DNA from: Gloeobacter morelensis MG652769
Lineage (GTDB): Bacteria > Cyanobacteriota > Cyanobacteriia > Gloeobacterales > Gloeobacteraceae
Direction: 5' to 3'
Assembly (NCBI RefSeq): GCF_021018745.1
Contig: NZ_CP063845.1
Location: forward strand, 4,216,001 to 4,280,000
DNA: 64,000 nt
Part shown: positions 28,784 through 39,877 of the stretch, one piece after another
How positions within the stretch are numbered: position 1 is the first letter of the stretch
Layout: each line of letters begins with the position of its first letter
Program-made: the position numbers and the translations under genes
The notes under the pieces: generated by a model
Seen by the model: the letters and a program-made list of their open reading frames with translations, nothing else
Told to the model about the DNA's origin: nothing
The model's database searches: none

Positions 28784-30046
28784 TTACTGGCTGGAAGCCA
28801 GCGCGCGGGAGAGCACCTTTGCCCCGGCCTGGTACTGGCTGTCGGCGTCGGTGGCCAGCTGCTCCAGCGAGAAGCTCTTGGGCAGTTCTACCTTCACATC
28901 GGGCTCGATGCCTTGTTTATGGATGTCCCGCCGCGACGGGGTCTGGTAGCGGGCGATCGAAACCGCCAGACCCGAGCCGTCCTTGAGGGGGTGAATGGCC
29001 TGGATGAGCCCTTTGCCGAAGGATTTGGTGCCCACCAGTTGGGCGCGGCGGTTATCCTGCAGAGCGCCGGCCAGAATTTCGCTTGCCGAGGCACTGCCGC
29101 CGTCGATGAGCACCACCAAAGGTTGGGCGGTGAGTGGAGCGCGTTGGGCGCGGGCCTGGTCGCGCTCGCCCTGGCGGTTGACGGTATAGACGACGGTCTG
29201 ACCTGGCGTCAGCCAGTAACGGGCGATTTCGACCCCTGCTTCTAATAGACCGCCGGGGTTGCTGCGCAGATCGAGAATGTAGCCTGCCACGCCCTGAGCT
29301 TCGAACTTCTCGATCGCCTGGCGGACCTGTTGGGCGGCGTTGCCGTTGAACTGGGAGAGGCGGATATAGCCGATGGGTCGGCCGTCGAGGCGCTTCAGTT
29401 GGCTGGCGACCGGGTTGACCTGGATGGTCTCGCGGGTGAGGGTAATATCAAAGGTGCGATCGCCGCGGCGCAAGCCGACATTCACCTGGGAGCCGATTCT
29501 GCCGCGCAGCCGGTCGGCCACGTCGTCGAGGGCCTGACCTTTGGTCGGTTGGCCGTCAATTTCGACGATCAAATCGCGGGCTTTGACGCCGCCTCGAAAG
29601 GCGGGCGACCCTTCGACGGCGGCAATGACGACGGGTAGTTCGCTCTCGGTGTCGAGGGTAATCTGCAGACCCACCCCGGAGAGTTCACCGCTGGTGGTCG
29701 TCTGCAGGCTCTTAAACTGCTTGGGATTCAAAAAGCGGGTGTACGGATCGTCGAGGGTCTTGAGCATCGAGGCAATTTGCTCGTAGACTTGCTCGGTGGT
29801 CTCGGCGGGTTTTTCGAGATAGGCCTGGCGCACACTCCACCAGTCCTGGCCGTTGAATTTGGAATCGACGTACTCGTTGTTGATGTAAGCCCAGGTCTCG
29901 GTGAGAACCTCTTTGGAGGCGGGACCGGCGGTGCTGGAGAGCACCTCGGCCGAGCAACCGACAAGCGCGGCGCTTGCGAGTGCCGCTGCCGCCCAGACGG
30001 CGTGCCGCCGCAACCGGACGGGCCTTGCATCGTTCGGTTTGTCCAA
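28784..30046 (-). CDS. ctpA: Carboxyl-terminal processing protease (S41)
   Basis: About 420 residues. A TTG at 30046 sits five bases after GGAGG and is the likely start; a GTG at 30058 is the alternative. The N-terminus has a hydrophobic signal with a lipobox-like LVGC (~residue 31), suggesting a lipid anchor. A PDZ domain (~105-190, SGVGLQI) is followed by the S41 protease domain with Ser in GGSASASEIL and Lys in GTKSFGKG. Cyanobacterial relatives process the D1 protein or act as general periplasmic proteases. holA follows at 6 bp. Confidence 0.92.
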   Translation of the reverse strand: MDKPNDARPVRLRRHAVWAAAALASAALVGCSAEVLSSTAGPASKEVLTETWAYINNEYVDSKFNGQDWWSVRQAYLEKPAETTEQVYEQIASMLKTLDDPYTRFLNPKQFKSLQTTTSGELSGVGLQITLDTESELPVVIAAVEGSPAFRGGVKARDLIVEIDGQPTKGQALDDVADRLRGRIGSQVNVGLRRGDRTFDITLTRETIQVNPVASQLKRLDGRPIGYIRLSQFNGNAAQQVRQAIEKFEAQGVAGYILDLRSNPGGLLEAGVEIARYWLTPGQTVVYTVNRQGERDQARAQRAPLTAQPLVVLIDGGSASASEILAGALQDNRRAQLVGTKSFGKGLIQAIHPLKDGSGLAVSIARYQTPSRRDIHKQGIEPDVKVELPKSFSLEQLATDADSQYQAGAKVLSRALASSQ

Positions 30047-30103
30047 GTTGGCCTCCACTGGTACCCCTCAAACCATCTTAATGCGCAGGGGCCGGGGTGC
30101 CAG

Positions 30104-30493
30104 CTAGCCCGCCTGGAGGCTGCGGCGGCGCTGGGCGGCAAAGGCGCGCACCGCTTCGAGATGCTCGCCGATACGGCGGCATAACTCGGGCGCCTCGGCA
30201 AATCCGCCGCTGCAGCACCCGCTTTCGAGGCGGCGGGCCAAAAACAAAATCGCCGGTGCGCCGACGCTGGCGCTGGCGCCGCTCAACTGGTGGGCCTGCT
30301 GCTGCAGCGCCAGGCAATCGCCTCGGGCCACCGCCAGACAGGCCTGTTGCAGTCGTTCCTCGGCATCCCTGATGAACGTTTGCAGCAATTCAAGCTCAAA
30401 GGCCGGATCGTCCTCGCAGAGCTTCTGCAGGTGTTCAAGCTCGACGACACCGGTGAGCTTTTCTGGGGGCTGAAAGGACATCATCTTATGCAT
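30104..30493 (-). CDS. Histidine phosphotransfer (Hpt) domain protein
   Basis: About 129 residues from ATG 30493; ATGs at 30484 and 30481 are also possible. It is a single Hpt four-helix domain with the phosphorylatable His in AHQLSGASASVGA (~70) and a preceding FIRDAEERLQQ helix. It would relay phosphate between a hybrid kinase and a response regulator; neither is adjacent. It lies 45 bp upstream of the ctpA start on the same strand. Confidence 0.77.
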   Translation of the reverse strand: MHKMMSFQPPEKLTGVVELEHLQKLCEDDPAFELELLQTFIRDAEERLQQACLAVARGDCLALQQQAHQLSGASASVGAPAILFLARRLESGCCSGGFAEAPELCRRIGEHLEAVRAFAAQRRRSLQAG

Positions 30494-30564
30494 GTGCCTA
30501 CAAGTGGATAGAAGCGGGGCCAATCCCCATCGTTTTGGAATCAGGCATTAAATATAGCGCTTTT

Positions 30565-31674
30565 TCAAGAAAGGGTGATCAGATTGTCGCGGTGCACAGC
30601 CGTAGGCGGTTGTCCTTCAATACCCAAAAGCGCGGCAATCTCACCGCTTTTGCGGCCGCGGATTTTTTCGAGTTCTTCGCTGGAGTAATTCACCAGCCCC
30701 CGGGCAAATTCGAGGCCCTGCCCGTCGATGAGCCGCACCAGCGCTCCCGTCTCAAAGTGGCCTTCCACAGCACTCACCCCGGCCGGCAGCAGCGATTTAC
30801 CCCCTTCGCGCACCGCCAGGACCGCCCCCTCGTCGAGGTGGAGTGCCCCGGCGGGTACCAGACCGTAGCCGATCCAGCGCTTGCGCAGCGACAGACGCCC
30901 CCCGGGCCGCGTCAGGACAAATCGGGTGCCGATTGCTTCACCCGCCAGGATGCGCTCGATATTTTGCGGGGTGCTGCCCTCGGTAATCACGGTGGTCACC
31001 CCGGCGCTCGCGGCGATGCGCGCCGCCGCCAGTTTGCTCGCCATGCCGCCGCTGCCCCAGAGGCTGCGCCCGCGGGCCGAGTGCAGCAGTTCTTCAGAAA
31101 TCTCGGTCACCTCGGACAAAAGCCGTGCCTGCGGATCGAGGCGCGGGTTGGCTGAGTAGAGCCCGGCCACGTCGGTGAGCAGCACCAGCCACTGCGCCTC
31201 GACCAGCCCCGCCACCAGCGCCGAGAGGGCGTCGTTGTCCCCGAAGCGCAACTCGTCGGTGGCTACTGTGTCGTTTTCGTTGACGATGGGCAACGCACCC
31301 AGGCGCCACAATTCGCTCAATGTCTCGCGGGCGTTGAGGTAGCGGGCGCGGTCCATCAGATCCTGGCGGGTGAGCAATACCTGGGCCACCGGCTGGCCGA
31401 GGGCTCCGAAGAGGCGATCGTACATGCTCATCAGCAACCCCTGCCCGACGGCGGCGGCGGCCTGCTTGCCCGCCACGGTGGCGGGGCGCTCCTTGAGGCC
31501 GAGCCGTGCGCAGCCGACCCCCACCGCCCCAGAGCTAACCAGGATGATCCGGTGGCCCGCGCGCCGCAGCCGCGTGAGCGTCTCGGCAAGTCCCCCGAGG
31601 GTGGCCAGGCGCAAATCCCCCGTGCTCGGGTCGCTCAGACTCGATGTGCCGATTTTGACCACCAGCGCGACCAT
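30565..31674 (-). CDS. proB: Glutamate 5-kinase
   Basis: A 369-residue first enzyme of proline synthesis. The amino-acid kinase domain (~1-255) has [34 protein letters not shown] and GTGGM-type [13 protein letters not shown]. The C-terminal PUA domain (~275-360) has [10 protein letters not shown] and [10 protein letters not shown], the usual two-domain form inhibited by proline. ATG start. A small conserved gene precedes it by 11 bp, suggesting an operon. Confidence 0.95.
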   Translation of the reverse strand: MVALVVKIGTSSLSDPSTGDLRLATLGGLAETLTRLRRAGHRIILVSSGAVGVGCARLGLKERPATVAGKQAAAAVGQGLLMSMYDRLFGALGQPVAQVLLTRQDLMDRARYLNARETLSELWRLGALPIVNENDTVATDELRFGDNDALSALVAGLVEAQWLVLLTDVAGLYSANPRLDPQARLLSEVTEISEELLHSARGRSLWGSGGMASKLAAARIAASAGVTTVITEGSTPQNIERILAGEAIGTRFVLTRPGGRLSLRKRWIGYGLVPAGALHLDEGAVLAVREGGKSLLPAGVSAVEGHFETGALVRLIDGQGLEFARGLVNYSSEELEKIRGRKSGEIAALLGIEGQPPTAVHRDNLITLS

Positions 31675-31685
31675 GCCGCTTTCCT

Positions 31686-32021
31686 CTACACCGCCTGCAA
31701 AAATCCCTGAATGTCCTCGCGCAACTGGTTCAAGTCCACTTCGACCGACAGGCGCACCTGGCTGGTCTTGAGGGTGACCAGCACCCGGGCGGCAAAGGGC
31801 GAGGGCCAGAGGTTGGGGTTACAGAAGACCTCCAGAAACACTTCACCGCTGTAGCGGTACTCGGTGGGCGGCCGGGGTGTCTTTTTGCCGGTTTGGGCTG
31901 AGGCGGCGCGCAGATGTTCAAGCAGCGTCTGCATCTCGGCATCCAGGGAGCGCACGGCGGCTGTGGGCAGCGCAACGGCGACGCTGCCGCCGGAAAAATT
32001 GAGGGTGAGACTCGGGATCAT
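31686..32021 (-). CDS. Small conserved protein, unknown
   Basis: A 111-residue protein with an N-terminal beta pattern ([15 protein letters not shown]), a helical centre and a C-terminal beta-alpha unit ending LREDIQGFL. No catalytic motif is seen. It is divergent from hemL (107 bp) and lies 11 bp upstream of proB. Probably a cyanobacteria-specific protein; the function is unknown. Confidence 0.58.
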   Translation of the reverse strand: MIPSLTLNFSGGSVAVALPTAAVRSLDAEMQTLLEHLRAASAQTGKKTPRPPTEYRYSGEVFLEVFCNPNLWPSPFAARVLVTLKTSQVRLSVEVDLNQLREDIQGFLQAV

Positions 32022-32128
32022 CGTCGCAATGGGGTGGGCGAGTGCATTGTACGCTTTGCCGGGGGCCGGGTGCGGTAGGTTAATCTAGTTGAGCCAAATC
32101 GTGTGTCTAGTAAAGTAGCGGGAGAACG

Positions 32129-33427
32129 ATGGTCACCAGCGCTTTTCAAACTGCCCAGTCCCACCGGCTCTTTGCCGAGGCCCAGCAGCTGATGCCCGGC
32201 GGGGTCAACTCCCCCGTGCGCGCCTTTAAATCCGTGGGCTCCGAGCCTGTCTTCATCGAACGGGCCGAGGGCGCCTACCTGTGGGACGTCGACGGCAACC
32301 GCTACATCGAGTACATCAACACCTGGGGACCGTCGATCGTCGGACACTCCCACCCAGAGGTGATTTCAGCTCTGCGCGAAGCGTTGCCCAAAGGCACCAG
32401 CTACGGCGCGCCGACCCGCCTCGAAAACCAGATGGCCCGCAGGGTGATCGACGCCATCCCCGCCGTCGAGATGGTGCGCTTCGTCAACTCCGGCACCGAA
32501 GCGACGATGTCGGCTCTGCGCCTGGCGCGCGCCTTCACCGGCCGCGAGAAGATTATTAAGTTTGAAGGCTGCTACCACGGCCACGCCGATATGCTGCTGG
32601 TCCAGGCGGGTTCGGGGGTGGCCACCCTCGGATTGCCCGACTCGCCCGGCGTGCCCAAATCGACCACCGCCGCCACCCTCACCGCTCCCTACAACGACCT
32701 GGCCGCCGTCGAAGCGCTCTTTAAGCAGTACCCAAGCGATGTCGCAGGGCTCATCCTCGAACCGGTGGTGGGCAATGCCGGCTGCCTGGTGCCCGAAATC
32801 GGCTTTCTCGAAGGGCTGCGCGATCTCACCCGCGCCCATGGGACAGTGCTGATTTTCGACGAGGTGATGACCGGCTTTCGGCTCTCTTACGGCGGCGCCC
32901 AGGCCCGCTATGGCATCGAACCGGATCTCACCTGTCTGGGCAAGATTATCGGCGGCGGACTGCCGGTGGGCGCCTACGCCGGTCGCCGCGCAATCATGGA
33001 GATGGTCGCCCCGGCCGGTCCGATGTACCAGGCCGGTACCCTGAGCGGCAACCCCCTCGCGATGACCGCCGGGATCAAGACCCTCGAGATTCTCCAGCGC
33101 CCCGGCACCTACGAGCGGCTCGAAGAGCTCTCGGCGCGCCTGGCGGACGGTCTTTTGGCCGCTGCCCGCGAAGCGGGGCACGCCGCTACCGGTAACCGGG
33201 TGGGGGCGATGTTCACTTTGTTCTTCACCGAGGGGCCAGTGCGCAACTTCGGCGAGGCCAAGCGCTCGGACTTACAAAAATTTGCCCGCTTCCACCGGGG
33301 CATGCTGGAGCGCGGCGTCTACCTGGCTCCCTCGCAGTTCGAAGCGGGGTTCATGTCCCTCGCCCACACCGAGGAGGACATCGACTACACCGTCGCCGCC
33401 GCCCGCACCGTCCTCGCTGCGCTCTAG
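32129..33427 (+). CDS. hemL: Glutamate-1-semialdehyde 2,1-aminomutase
   Basis: A 432-residue PLP enzyme that makes 5-aminolevulinate, the last step of the C5 pathway feeding heme, chlorophyll and bilins. The N-terminus has [16 protein letters not shown], the PLP aspartate is in FDEVMTGFR, and the Schiff-base lysine is in [19 protein letters not shown] precedes the ATG. Divergent from the proB group, and upstream of lspA on the same strand. Confidence 0.97.
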   Translation: MVTSAFQTAQSHRLFAEAQQLMPGGVNSPVRAFKSVGSEPVFIERAEGAYLWDVDGNRYIEYINTWGPSIVGHSHPEVISALREALPKGTSYGAPTRLENQMARRVIDAIPAVEMVRFVNSGTEATMSALRLARAFTGREKIIKFEGCYHGHADMLLVQAGSGVATLGLPDSPGVPKSTTAATLTAPYNDLAAVEALFKQYPSDVAGLILEPVVGNAGCLVPEIGFLEGLRDLTRAHGTVLIFDEVMTGFRLSYGGAQARYGIEPDLTCLGKIIGGGLPVGAYAGRRAIMEMVAPAGPMYQAGTLSGNPLAMTAGIKTLEILQRPGTYERLEELSARLADGLLAAAREAGHAATGNRVGAMFTLFFTEGPVRNFGEAKRSDLQKFARFHRGMLERGVYLAPSQFEAGFMSLAHTEEDIDYTVAAARTVLAAL

Positions 33428-33481
33428 CGCGTTTTGCGGTTAGGCTGATGATAATTTTCTGACCCGCAGGAGCGGCACCTC

Positions 33482-34003
33482 GTGAGCGCGAAAAATCCCT
33501 GGTTCTGGCTGGTGGCCACCGCAGCTGTCGCCCTCGACCGGCTTACCAAGGTCTGGGCGGTCGCCCAGCTAGCGCCGGGGGAGAGCATTGCTCTGTGGCC
33601 GGGGGTCTTTCACCTGACGCTGGTCAAAAACAGCGGCGCCGCCTTCAGCCTGTTTGCCGGCGGCAGCGACTGGCTCAAGTGGATCTCGCTGTTGGTGAGC
33701 GTCGGCCTGTGCATCTACGCGCTGGTCGGTCCGTACCTGGGCTCCTGGGAACAGATGGGCTTTGGTCTGCTGTTGGGCGGGGCGGTCGGCAACGGTTTCG
33801 ATCGCTTCGCCTTTGGCGAGGTCACCGATTTTCTGGACTTTAGGCTTATTCAGTTTCCGGTCTTCAACGGCGCCGACATCGCCATCAACCTGGGACTGGC
33901 CTGTCTGCTCATCGGCACGCTGCGTTCCGAAAGTCGCACCCCAGCCCCCGCGCGCCCGGCCGCCAAGCAGATCCGCGAACCCACCGACACCACCGGAGGG
34001 TAA
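33482..34003 (+). CDS. lspA: Lipoprotein signal peptidase (signal peptidase II)
   Basis: A 173-residue membrane aspartyl protease with four hydrophobic helices. The catalytic aspartates are in GNGFDRF and FNGADIAINLG; LVKNSGAAFSLF is the other family signature. The start is GTG 33482 after AGGAG. A proline-rich cytoplasmic tail ends the protein. The rluD start follows its stop by 4 bp. Confidence 0.93.
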   Translation: MSAKNPWFWLVATAAVALDRLTKVWAVAQLAPGESIALWPGVFHLTLVKNSGAAFSLFAGGSDWLKWISLLVSVGLCIYALVGPYLGSWEQMGFGLLLGGAVGNGFDRFAFGEVTDFLDFRLIQFPVFNGADIAINLGLACLLIGTLRSESRTPAPARPAAKQIREPTDTTGG

Positions 34004-34007
34004 ACCC

Positions 34008-34940
34008 GTGTCCGCCGCCGATGCGCCCTGGCTGACGCTCGCCGTGCAGCCGGACCAGCCGGCGATGCGCCTCGATCGCTGGCTGGCCGAGCAGGTGGCG
34101 GACCTTTCGCGCGCCCGCATCCAGGCGCTCATCGACCAGGGATTGGTGCTGCTCAACAACCGGCCCTGCCGCCCCCGCGACCTGGTGCACCCCGGCGACG
34201 CGGTGGCCCTCACGATCCCCGAGCCCGAGCCGCTCGCCGTCGAAGCACGGCCCATCGCCCTCGCTGTCGTCTACGAGGACGAAGAACTCATCGTCATCGA
34301 CAAGCCCAGGGGCCTGGTCGTCCACCCGGCCCCCGGCCACAGCGACGACACGCTGGTCAACGCCCTGCTCGCCCACTGCCGGAATCTCTCGGGGATCAAC
34401 GGCGTGCTGCGCCCCGGCATCGTCCACCGCCTGGATAAGGACACCACCGGCCTGCTGGTGGTCGCCAAGACCGACCGCGCCCATCAGCACCTGCAGGCCC
34501 AGATCCAGGCGAAGACCGCCCGGCGCGACTACCTGGCCGTCGTCGCCGGCGCTCCCGCCGAGACCACCGGCACGATCGACGCGCCCATCGGCCGCCACCC
34601 GGTCCACCGCCAGAAGATGGCCATCCACCCCAAAGGCCGCCCGGCGCAAACCCACTGGCGCGTGCTGGAGCGCCTGGGCAACTTCACGCTGGTCCAATTC
34701 AGCCTGCAGACCGGCCGCACCCACCAGATCCGCGTCCACTGCCTGCACAAAGGCTGGCCCATCGCGGGCGATCCGCTCTACGGCTCGGTCAAAGTGCCGG
34801 TGACCCTGAACGGCCAGGCGCTGCACGCTTTTCGCCTGGATTTCGATCACCCGCTGACCGGCGAACGGCTCACCTTCGAGTCCCCGATGCCCGCCGAGAT
34901 GGTCAAACTGCTCGACGCGCTGCGCAGGCGCACGCCCTGA
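34008..34940 (+). CDS. rluD: 23S rRNA pseudouridine synthase, RluD family
   Basis: A 310-residue protein from GTG 34008, seven bases after GGAGGG; the open frame extends upstream into lspA but that part is not coding. An S4 RNA-binding domain (~20-80, RLDRWLAEQV and SRARIQALIDQG) precedes the catalytic domain with Asp in HRLDKDTTGLLV and the late QTGRTHQIRVH. It is translationally close to lspA. The exact target site (RluD versus RluC type) cannot be decided. Confidence 0.92.
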   Translation: MSAADAPWLTLAVQPDQPAMRLDRWLAEQVADLSRARIQALIDQGLVLLNNRPCRPRDLVHPGDAVALTIPEPEPLAVEARPIALAVVYEDEELIVIDKPRGLVVHPAPGHSDDTLVNALLAHCRNLSGINGVLRPGIVHRLDKDTTGLLVVAKTDRAHQHLQAQIQAKTARRDYLAVVAGAPAETTGTIDAPIGRHPVHRQKMAIHPKGRPAQTHWRVLERLGNFTLVQFSLQTGRTHQIRVHCLHKGWPIAGDPLYGSVKVPVTLNGQALHAFRLDFDHPLTGERLTFESPMPAEMVKLLDALRRRTP

Positions 34941-34944
34941 CGAT

Positions 34945-35778
34945 TCAACCGCCGAAGCGAGCGCGGACCAAAACGTCGGGCAGATAGGGCGATTCCACTG
35001 CGAGCGCTTCACCGACTTTAAAAAAGATCGTCGCAAGGCCCACACCGACAATCGACAGCCAGCCGCGCGGATTGGCCCGGCGGCCGGGGGCGCTCCAGTA
35101 TTCCCGATGCGCCTCCAGGTGTTTGAGCATCGCATCGTTGAAGGCTGTGCCGTTGCGCTCCAGCAGGGCTACCAACAGCTGCACCTCGCTGGTGCGCACC
35201 TGCAGCGCCTGGGGGTCAAACTGGGTTTCTTGCAGCGCTGAGCGCAGCGCCAACTGCGCCCGGCGCGCCTGCATCGGTTGGCGCAGGGAAAAGGCGCGCA
35301 GCGCATCAATTGTCAGATACGCATACTCGGGAGCCCCCGTGCTCGACTGGCGCAGCAACTCGTTGGGTATTTCAAGCAGCGTCTCAAGCTGGATATCCCG
35401 GCGAGCCGCCACCGCCAGACAAAACCCCTCGATCCAGTGGCGAGCGTGGGTGAAAGCGGTCGGACCGGTGGTGTACAGGCAGACATCGTTGCTCGCCGTA
35501 TACAGTTGCGCGTCCCGTTGCCCTGCAGGCGCCTGCGCCAGCCTCAAAGTGTCGGTCATCGCGAGCGCCGCCCGGTCGATCGCCTGGAACAGCTCGCGGT
35601 CGTTGTTGTCGAGTACCGCCAGGCAGCCCGCCAGCCCGAGAGCGGCGCCGTAGATCTGCTCCAGGCTGTTTTGCTGTTGACGTTGGAGCGTTTCGAGCGC
35701 AGCGGCGTACTGCTGTTTGTACTGCTCGTACAACGCCTGCAGGCTGTCCAGGTGGGCGGCGTGGTGAGGAAAATGCAT
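34945..35778 (-). CDS. Imm49-like immunity protein
   Basis: A 277-residue all-helical protein from ATG 35778. The C-terminal pattern, a Trp-containing segment, a run of small hydrophobics and then VESPYLPDVLV, is what I recognise from Imm49 family immunity proteins of polymorphic-toxin systems. The middle has AFTHARHWIEGFCLAVAARRD and a late HLEAHREYW helix. It has no signal peptide, so it acts in the cytosol. It is divergent from an exported DNA/RNA nuclease (178 bp between starts). The assignment is by motif memory, not search. Confidence 0.58.
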   Translation of the reverse strand: MHFPHHAAHLDSLQALYEQYKQQYAAALETLQRQQQNSLEQIYGAALGLAGCLAVLDNNDRELFQAIDRAALAMTDTLRLAQAPAGQRDAQLYTASNDVCLYTTGPTAFTHARHWIEGFCLAVAARRDIQLETLLEIPNELLRQSSTGAPEYAYLTIDALRAFSLRQPMQARRAQLALRSALQETQFDPQALQVRTSEVQLLVALLERNGTAFNDAMLKHLEAHREYWSAPGRRANPRGWLSIVGVGLATIFFKVGEALAVESPYLPDVLVRARFGG

Positions 35779-35956
35779 ACAAACCAGCCTAAACGCCCAG
35801 GCAGCTCCTGGCAACTTGTTTCGATTTACGCCCGTCGGCTTGCCCCTAGACGATTCTGGTTAAGGGCGCAGTAGGAATGGGTAAAGATTGCGCCATTGAC
35901 ATCCCATCGAATCCAACTTTATGGTCATGTAGACTTTTACAAGTGGTTTTTGCTCT

Positions 35957-36790
35957 ATGTTTCGCAACATTTTTTCGAAGCGCACAGGCATCGTCGGCGC
36001 AGTGCTCTCGGCGCTGCTTTTGTTGACTCCTAAAACTTCAAACGCCCAAACATCGAGTGTGCATCTCACCCTTGGTAATCCGAGTGGTGCCGTGACAAGT
36101 ACCAGCTATCCGTATAACTATCTGCTGATCAAATCGCAGTATGCCCTTTCCTACAGCGATTACGACAAAATTCCCAACTGGGTGAGCTGGCAGCTCAACA
36201 GCAGCTGGTTGGGCAGTGCTTCGCGCCAGAACGATTTTCGGCCCGATTCGGCTTTGCCCAGCGGCTGGTACCGGGTGGCGAGCGACGATTACACCAACAG
36301 CGGCTACGACCGGGGGCATATGACCCCTTCGGCCGACCGCACCAGTTCGACGCAGAACAACTCCGCCACTTTTTTGATGACCAACATCCTGCCTCAGGCA
36401 CCGGACAACAACCAGGGACCATGGGCGGAGCTTGAAGAGTATTGCCGCGAACTGGTCAATCAGGGCAAGGAGCTTTATATCATCGCCGGAGGCGACGACA
36501 ACGACAACTACTTCCAGAGCAACTACTCCGGGCAGTACATCTCGGTTCCTTCCTACGTCTGGAAGGTAATCGTCGTGCTCGATTATCCAGGCCAAGGCGT
36601 GGGCGGCGTAAATACAAACACGCGGGTAATCGCAGTCGAGATGCCGAATGTGCAGGGAATTCGCGACGACGACTGGCGCTGGTATCGCGTGAGTGTCGAT
36701 CACATCGAGTACTACACCGGTTACAACTTGCTGTCGAACGTGTCGACGAGTATCCAGGATGTCATCGAAGCCCAGGTAGACGCTGGATAG
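35957..36790 (+). CDS. Exported DNA/RNA non-specific endonuclease (NucA family)
   Basis: A 277-residue protein with a signal peptide (~1-31, ending SNA/Q). The catalytic DRGHMTPSADR (~118-128) contains the general-base histidine, and NILPQAPDNNQGPWAELE supplies the metal-binding asparagine; together they define the beta-beta-alpha-metal NucA/Serratia nuclease fold. It should be secreted or periplasmic and degrade both DNA and RNA, as Anabaena NucA does. It is flanked by an Imm49-like gene and an Imm49-like remnant. Confidence 0.9.
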   Translation: MFRNIFSKRTGIVGAVLSALLLLTPKTSNAQTSSVHLTLGNPSGAVTSTSYPYNYLLIKSQYALSYSDYDKIPNWVSWQLNSSWLGSASRQNDFRPDSALPSGWYRVASDDYTNSGYDRGHMTPSADRTSSTQNNSATFLMTNILPQAPDNNQGPWAELEEYCRELVNQGKELYIIAGGDDNDNYFQSNYSGQYISVPSYVWKVIVVLDYPGQGVGGVNTNTRVIAVEMPNVQGIRDDDWRWYRVSVDHIEYYTGYNLLSNVSTSIQDVIEAQVDAG

Positions 36791-36849
36791 CTTTACTGAG
36801 CGTTTTTTTTCACTCCATCCTCGAAAGTGTGCAAGGTGCAGCAGGTCTC

Positions 36850-36887
36850 GCTCGCCATCGAAAACTATTTGATTGATGATGGCGAGC
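36850..36887. repeat. Inverted repeat downstream of the nuclease
   Basis: GCTCGCCATC (36850-36859) pairs with GATGGCGAGC (36878-36887) around an 18-base AT-rich loop, 60 bp after the nuclease stop. No T-run follows, so it is at best a weak terminator or mRNA-stabilising hairpin. Confidence 0.4.
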
Positions 36888-36921
36888 AGGTTCACATCCA
36901 TACACTAGACCGCTTGGATGC

Positions 36922-37140
36922 TTAAACAGCGCACTTTCCCTGAACAATCGCCAGTGGCAAGTAATCCGATTCGACCTGGACAGCCATTCCCTGCTCGTAG
37001 GCTAGACTTGCCAACGCCAACAAGTCATAAGCTAGAAAATGTAACGCAATCCGGTCCTGACGCAGTTGGCGCTCAGCCCCGCTCACCCCGGCAATCCGGA
37101 CGAGCGCCGCGACCAGCAGTTTCGGGCGGGCGATCCCGCC
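36922..37140 (-). pseudogene. Imm49-like C-terminal remnant after speA
   Basis: The minus strand is open for 72 codons directly after, and in the same frame as, the speA stop. Its translation ends with LLALASLAYEQGMAVQVESD then YLPLAIVQG, matching the C-terminal Imm49 signature (AY..G......SDYLP..LV) and resembling the end of the protein at 34945-35778. There is no start codon with a ribosome site and no N-terminal half, so it looks like a decayed fragment cut off where speA ends. Confidence 0.45.
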
Positions 37141-37143
37141 ACC

Positions 37144-39081
<1,938 letters not shown>

Positions 39082-39320
39082 TCTGGTCCCTCTCGGCCCG
39101 CAAACAAACCCAAAGCATACCCATTATTGTTTATCGGTGGATTAAGTGCGCGGTCGCAGCTGCCCGGGGGCCGGCCCGATCGCCATCGATCCCCAGCCGG
39201 GCCGTTCTGTTGGTGCCAGTGAGGTCGTCTGCGACGGCCTCCGCCTGCTCGAAAAGCAGGCAAGCTCACCCGAGCAGCGCAAGACGTCTTGGGCCGGTAA
39301 GAGTAGCAGAGCCGTTGGGG

Positions 39321-39326
39321 TATACT
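39321..39326 (+). promoter_or_regulatory. Candidate -10 box for ilvH
   Basis: TATACT lies 24 bp before the ilvH GTG in otherwise GC-rich sequence. No good -35 hexamer is spaced at 16-18 bp, so an activator may be needed. A 7-bp hairpin (39243-39249 with 39255-39261) lies further upstream in the 268-bp gap after speA; nothing else is seen there. Confidence 0.35.
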
Positions 39327-39349
39327 GATGGGCGGTTTGAGAGCGCAGT

Positions 39350-39877
39350 GTGAAACATACCCTGTCGGTACTGGTGGAAGATGAGGCCGGCGCCCTGACG
39401 CGCATCGCCGGCATGTTCGCCCGGCGCGGCTTCAATATCGAGAGTCTGGCGGTCGGCTCTGCGGAGCAGTCGGGCACCACGCGCATCACGATGGTGGTGG
39501 CGGGGGACGAGCAGGCGGTCGAGCAGATTAGCAAGCAACTGCACAAGCTCATCAACGTGCTGCGCGTGCAGAACATCACGACCATTCCCTGCGTCGAGCG
39601 CGAACTGATGCTCATCAAAGTCAACGCCACCACCACTACCCGCAGCGAAATTATCGAACTGGCCACGGTCTTTCGGGCGCGCATCGTCGATGTCGCGGAG
39701 GAATCGGTCACTGTCGAAGTGACCGGCGATCCGGGCAAGATGGTCGCGATAATCCAGATGCTCACCCGCTTCGGCATCAAAGAAATTGCCCGCACCGGCA
39801 AGATTTCTTTGACGCGCGAGTCGGGGGTGAACACCGAATTTTTGCGCACCCAGCCGCCTGCGGCGACGCGGGTCTGA
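39350..39877 (+). CDS. ilvH: Acetolactate synthase regulatory subunit
   Basis: A 175-residue small subunit with an N-terminal ACT domain (~2-75; [21 protein letters not shown] and [11 protein letters not shown]) and the C-terminal domain (~85-160; [21 protein letters not shown]). It confers valine feedback on IlvB in branched-chain amino-acid synthesis. The start is GTG 39350. Its stop overlaps the next ATG by one base (TGATG), so the FAD oxidoreductase is translationally coupled. ilvB is not nearby. Confidence 0.94.
   Translation: MKHTLSVLVEDEAGALTRIAGMFARRGFNIESLAVGSAEQSGTTRITMVVAGDEQAVEQISKQLHKLINVLRVQNITTIPCVERELMLIKVNATTTTRSEIIELATVFRARIVDVAEESVTVEVTGDPGKMVAIIQMLTRFGIKEIARTGKISLTRESGVNTEFLRTQPPAATRV

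Noticed and set aside
39146-39328. A 60-codon frame just before ilvH as a leader peptide
   Set aside because: It has no cluster of Leu, Ile or Val codons and no attenuator; start signals are poor.
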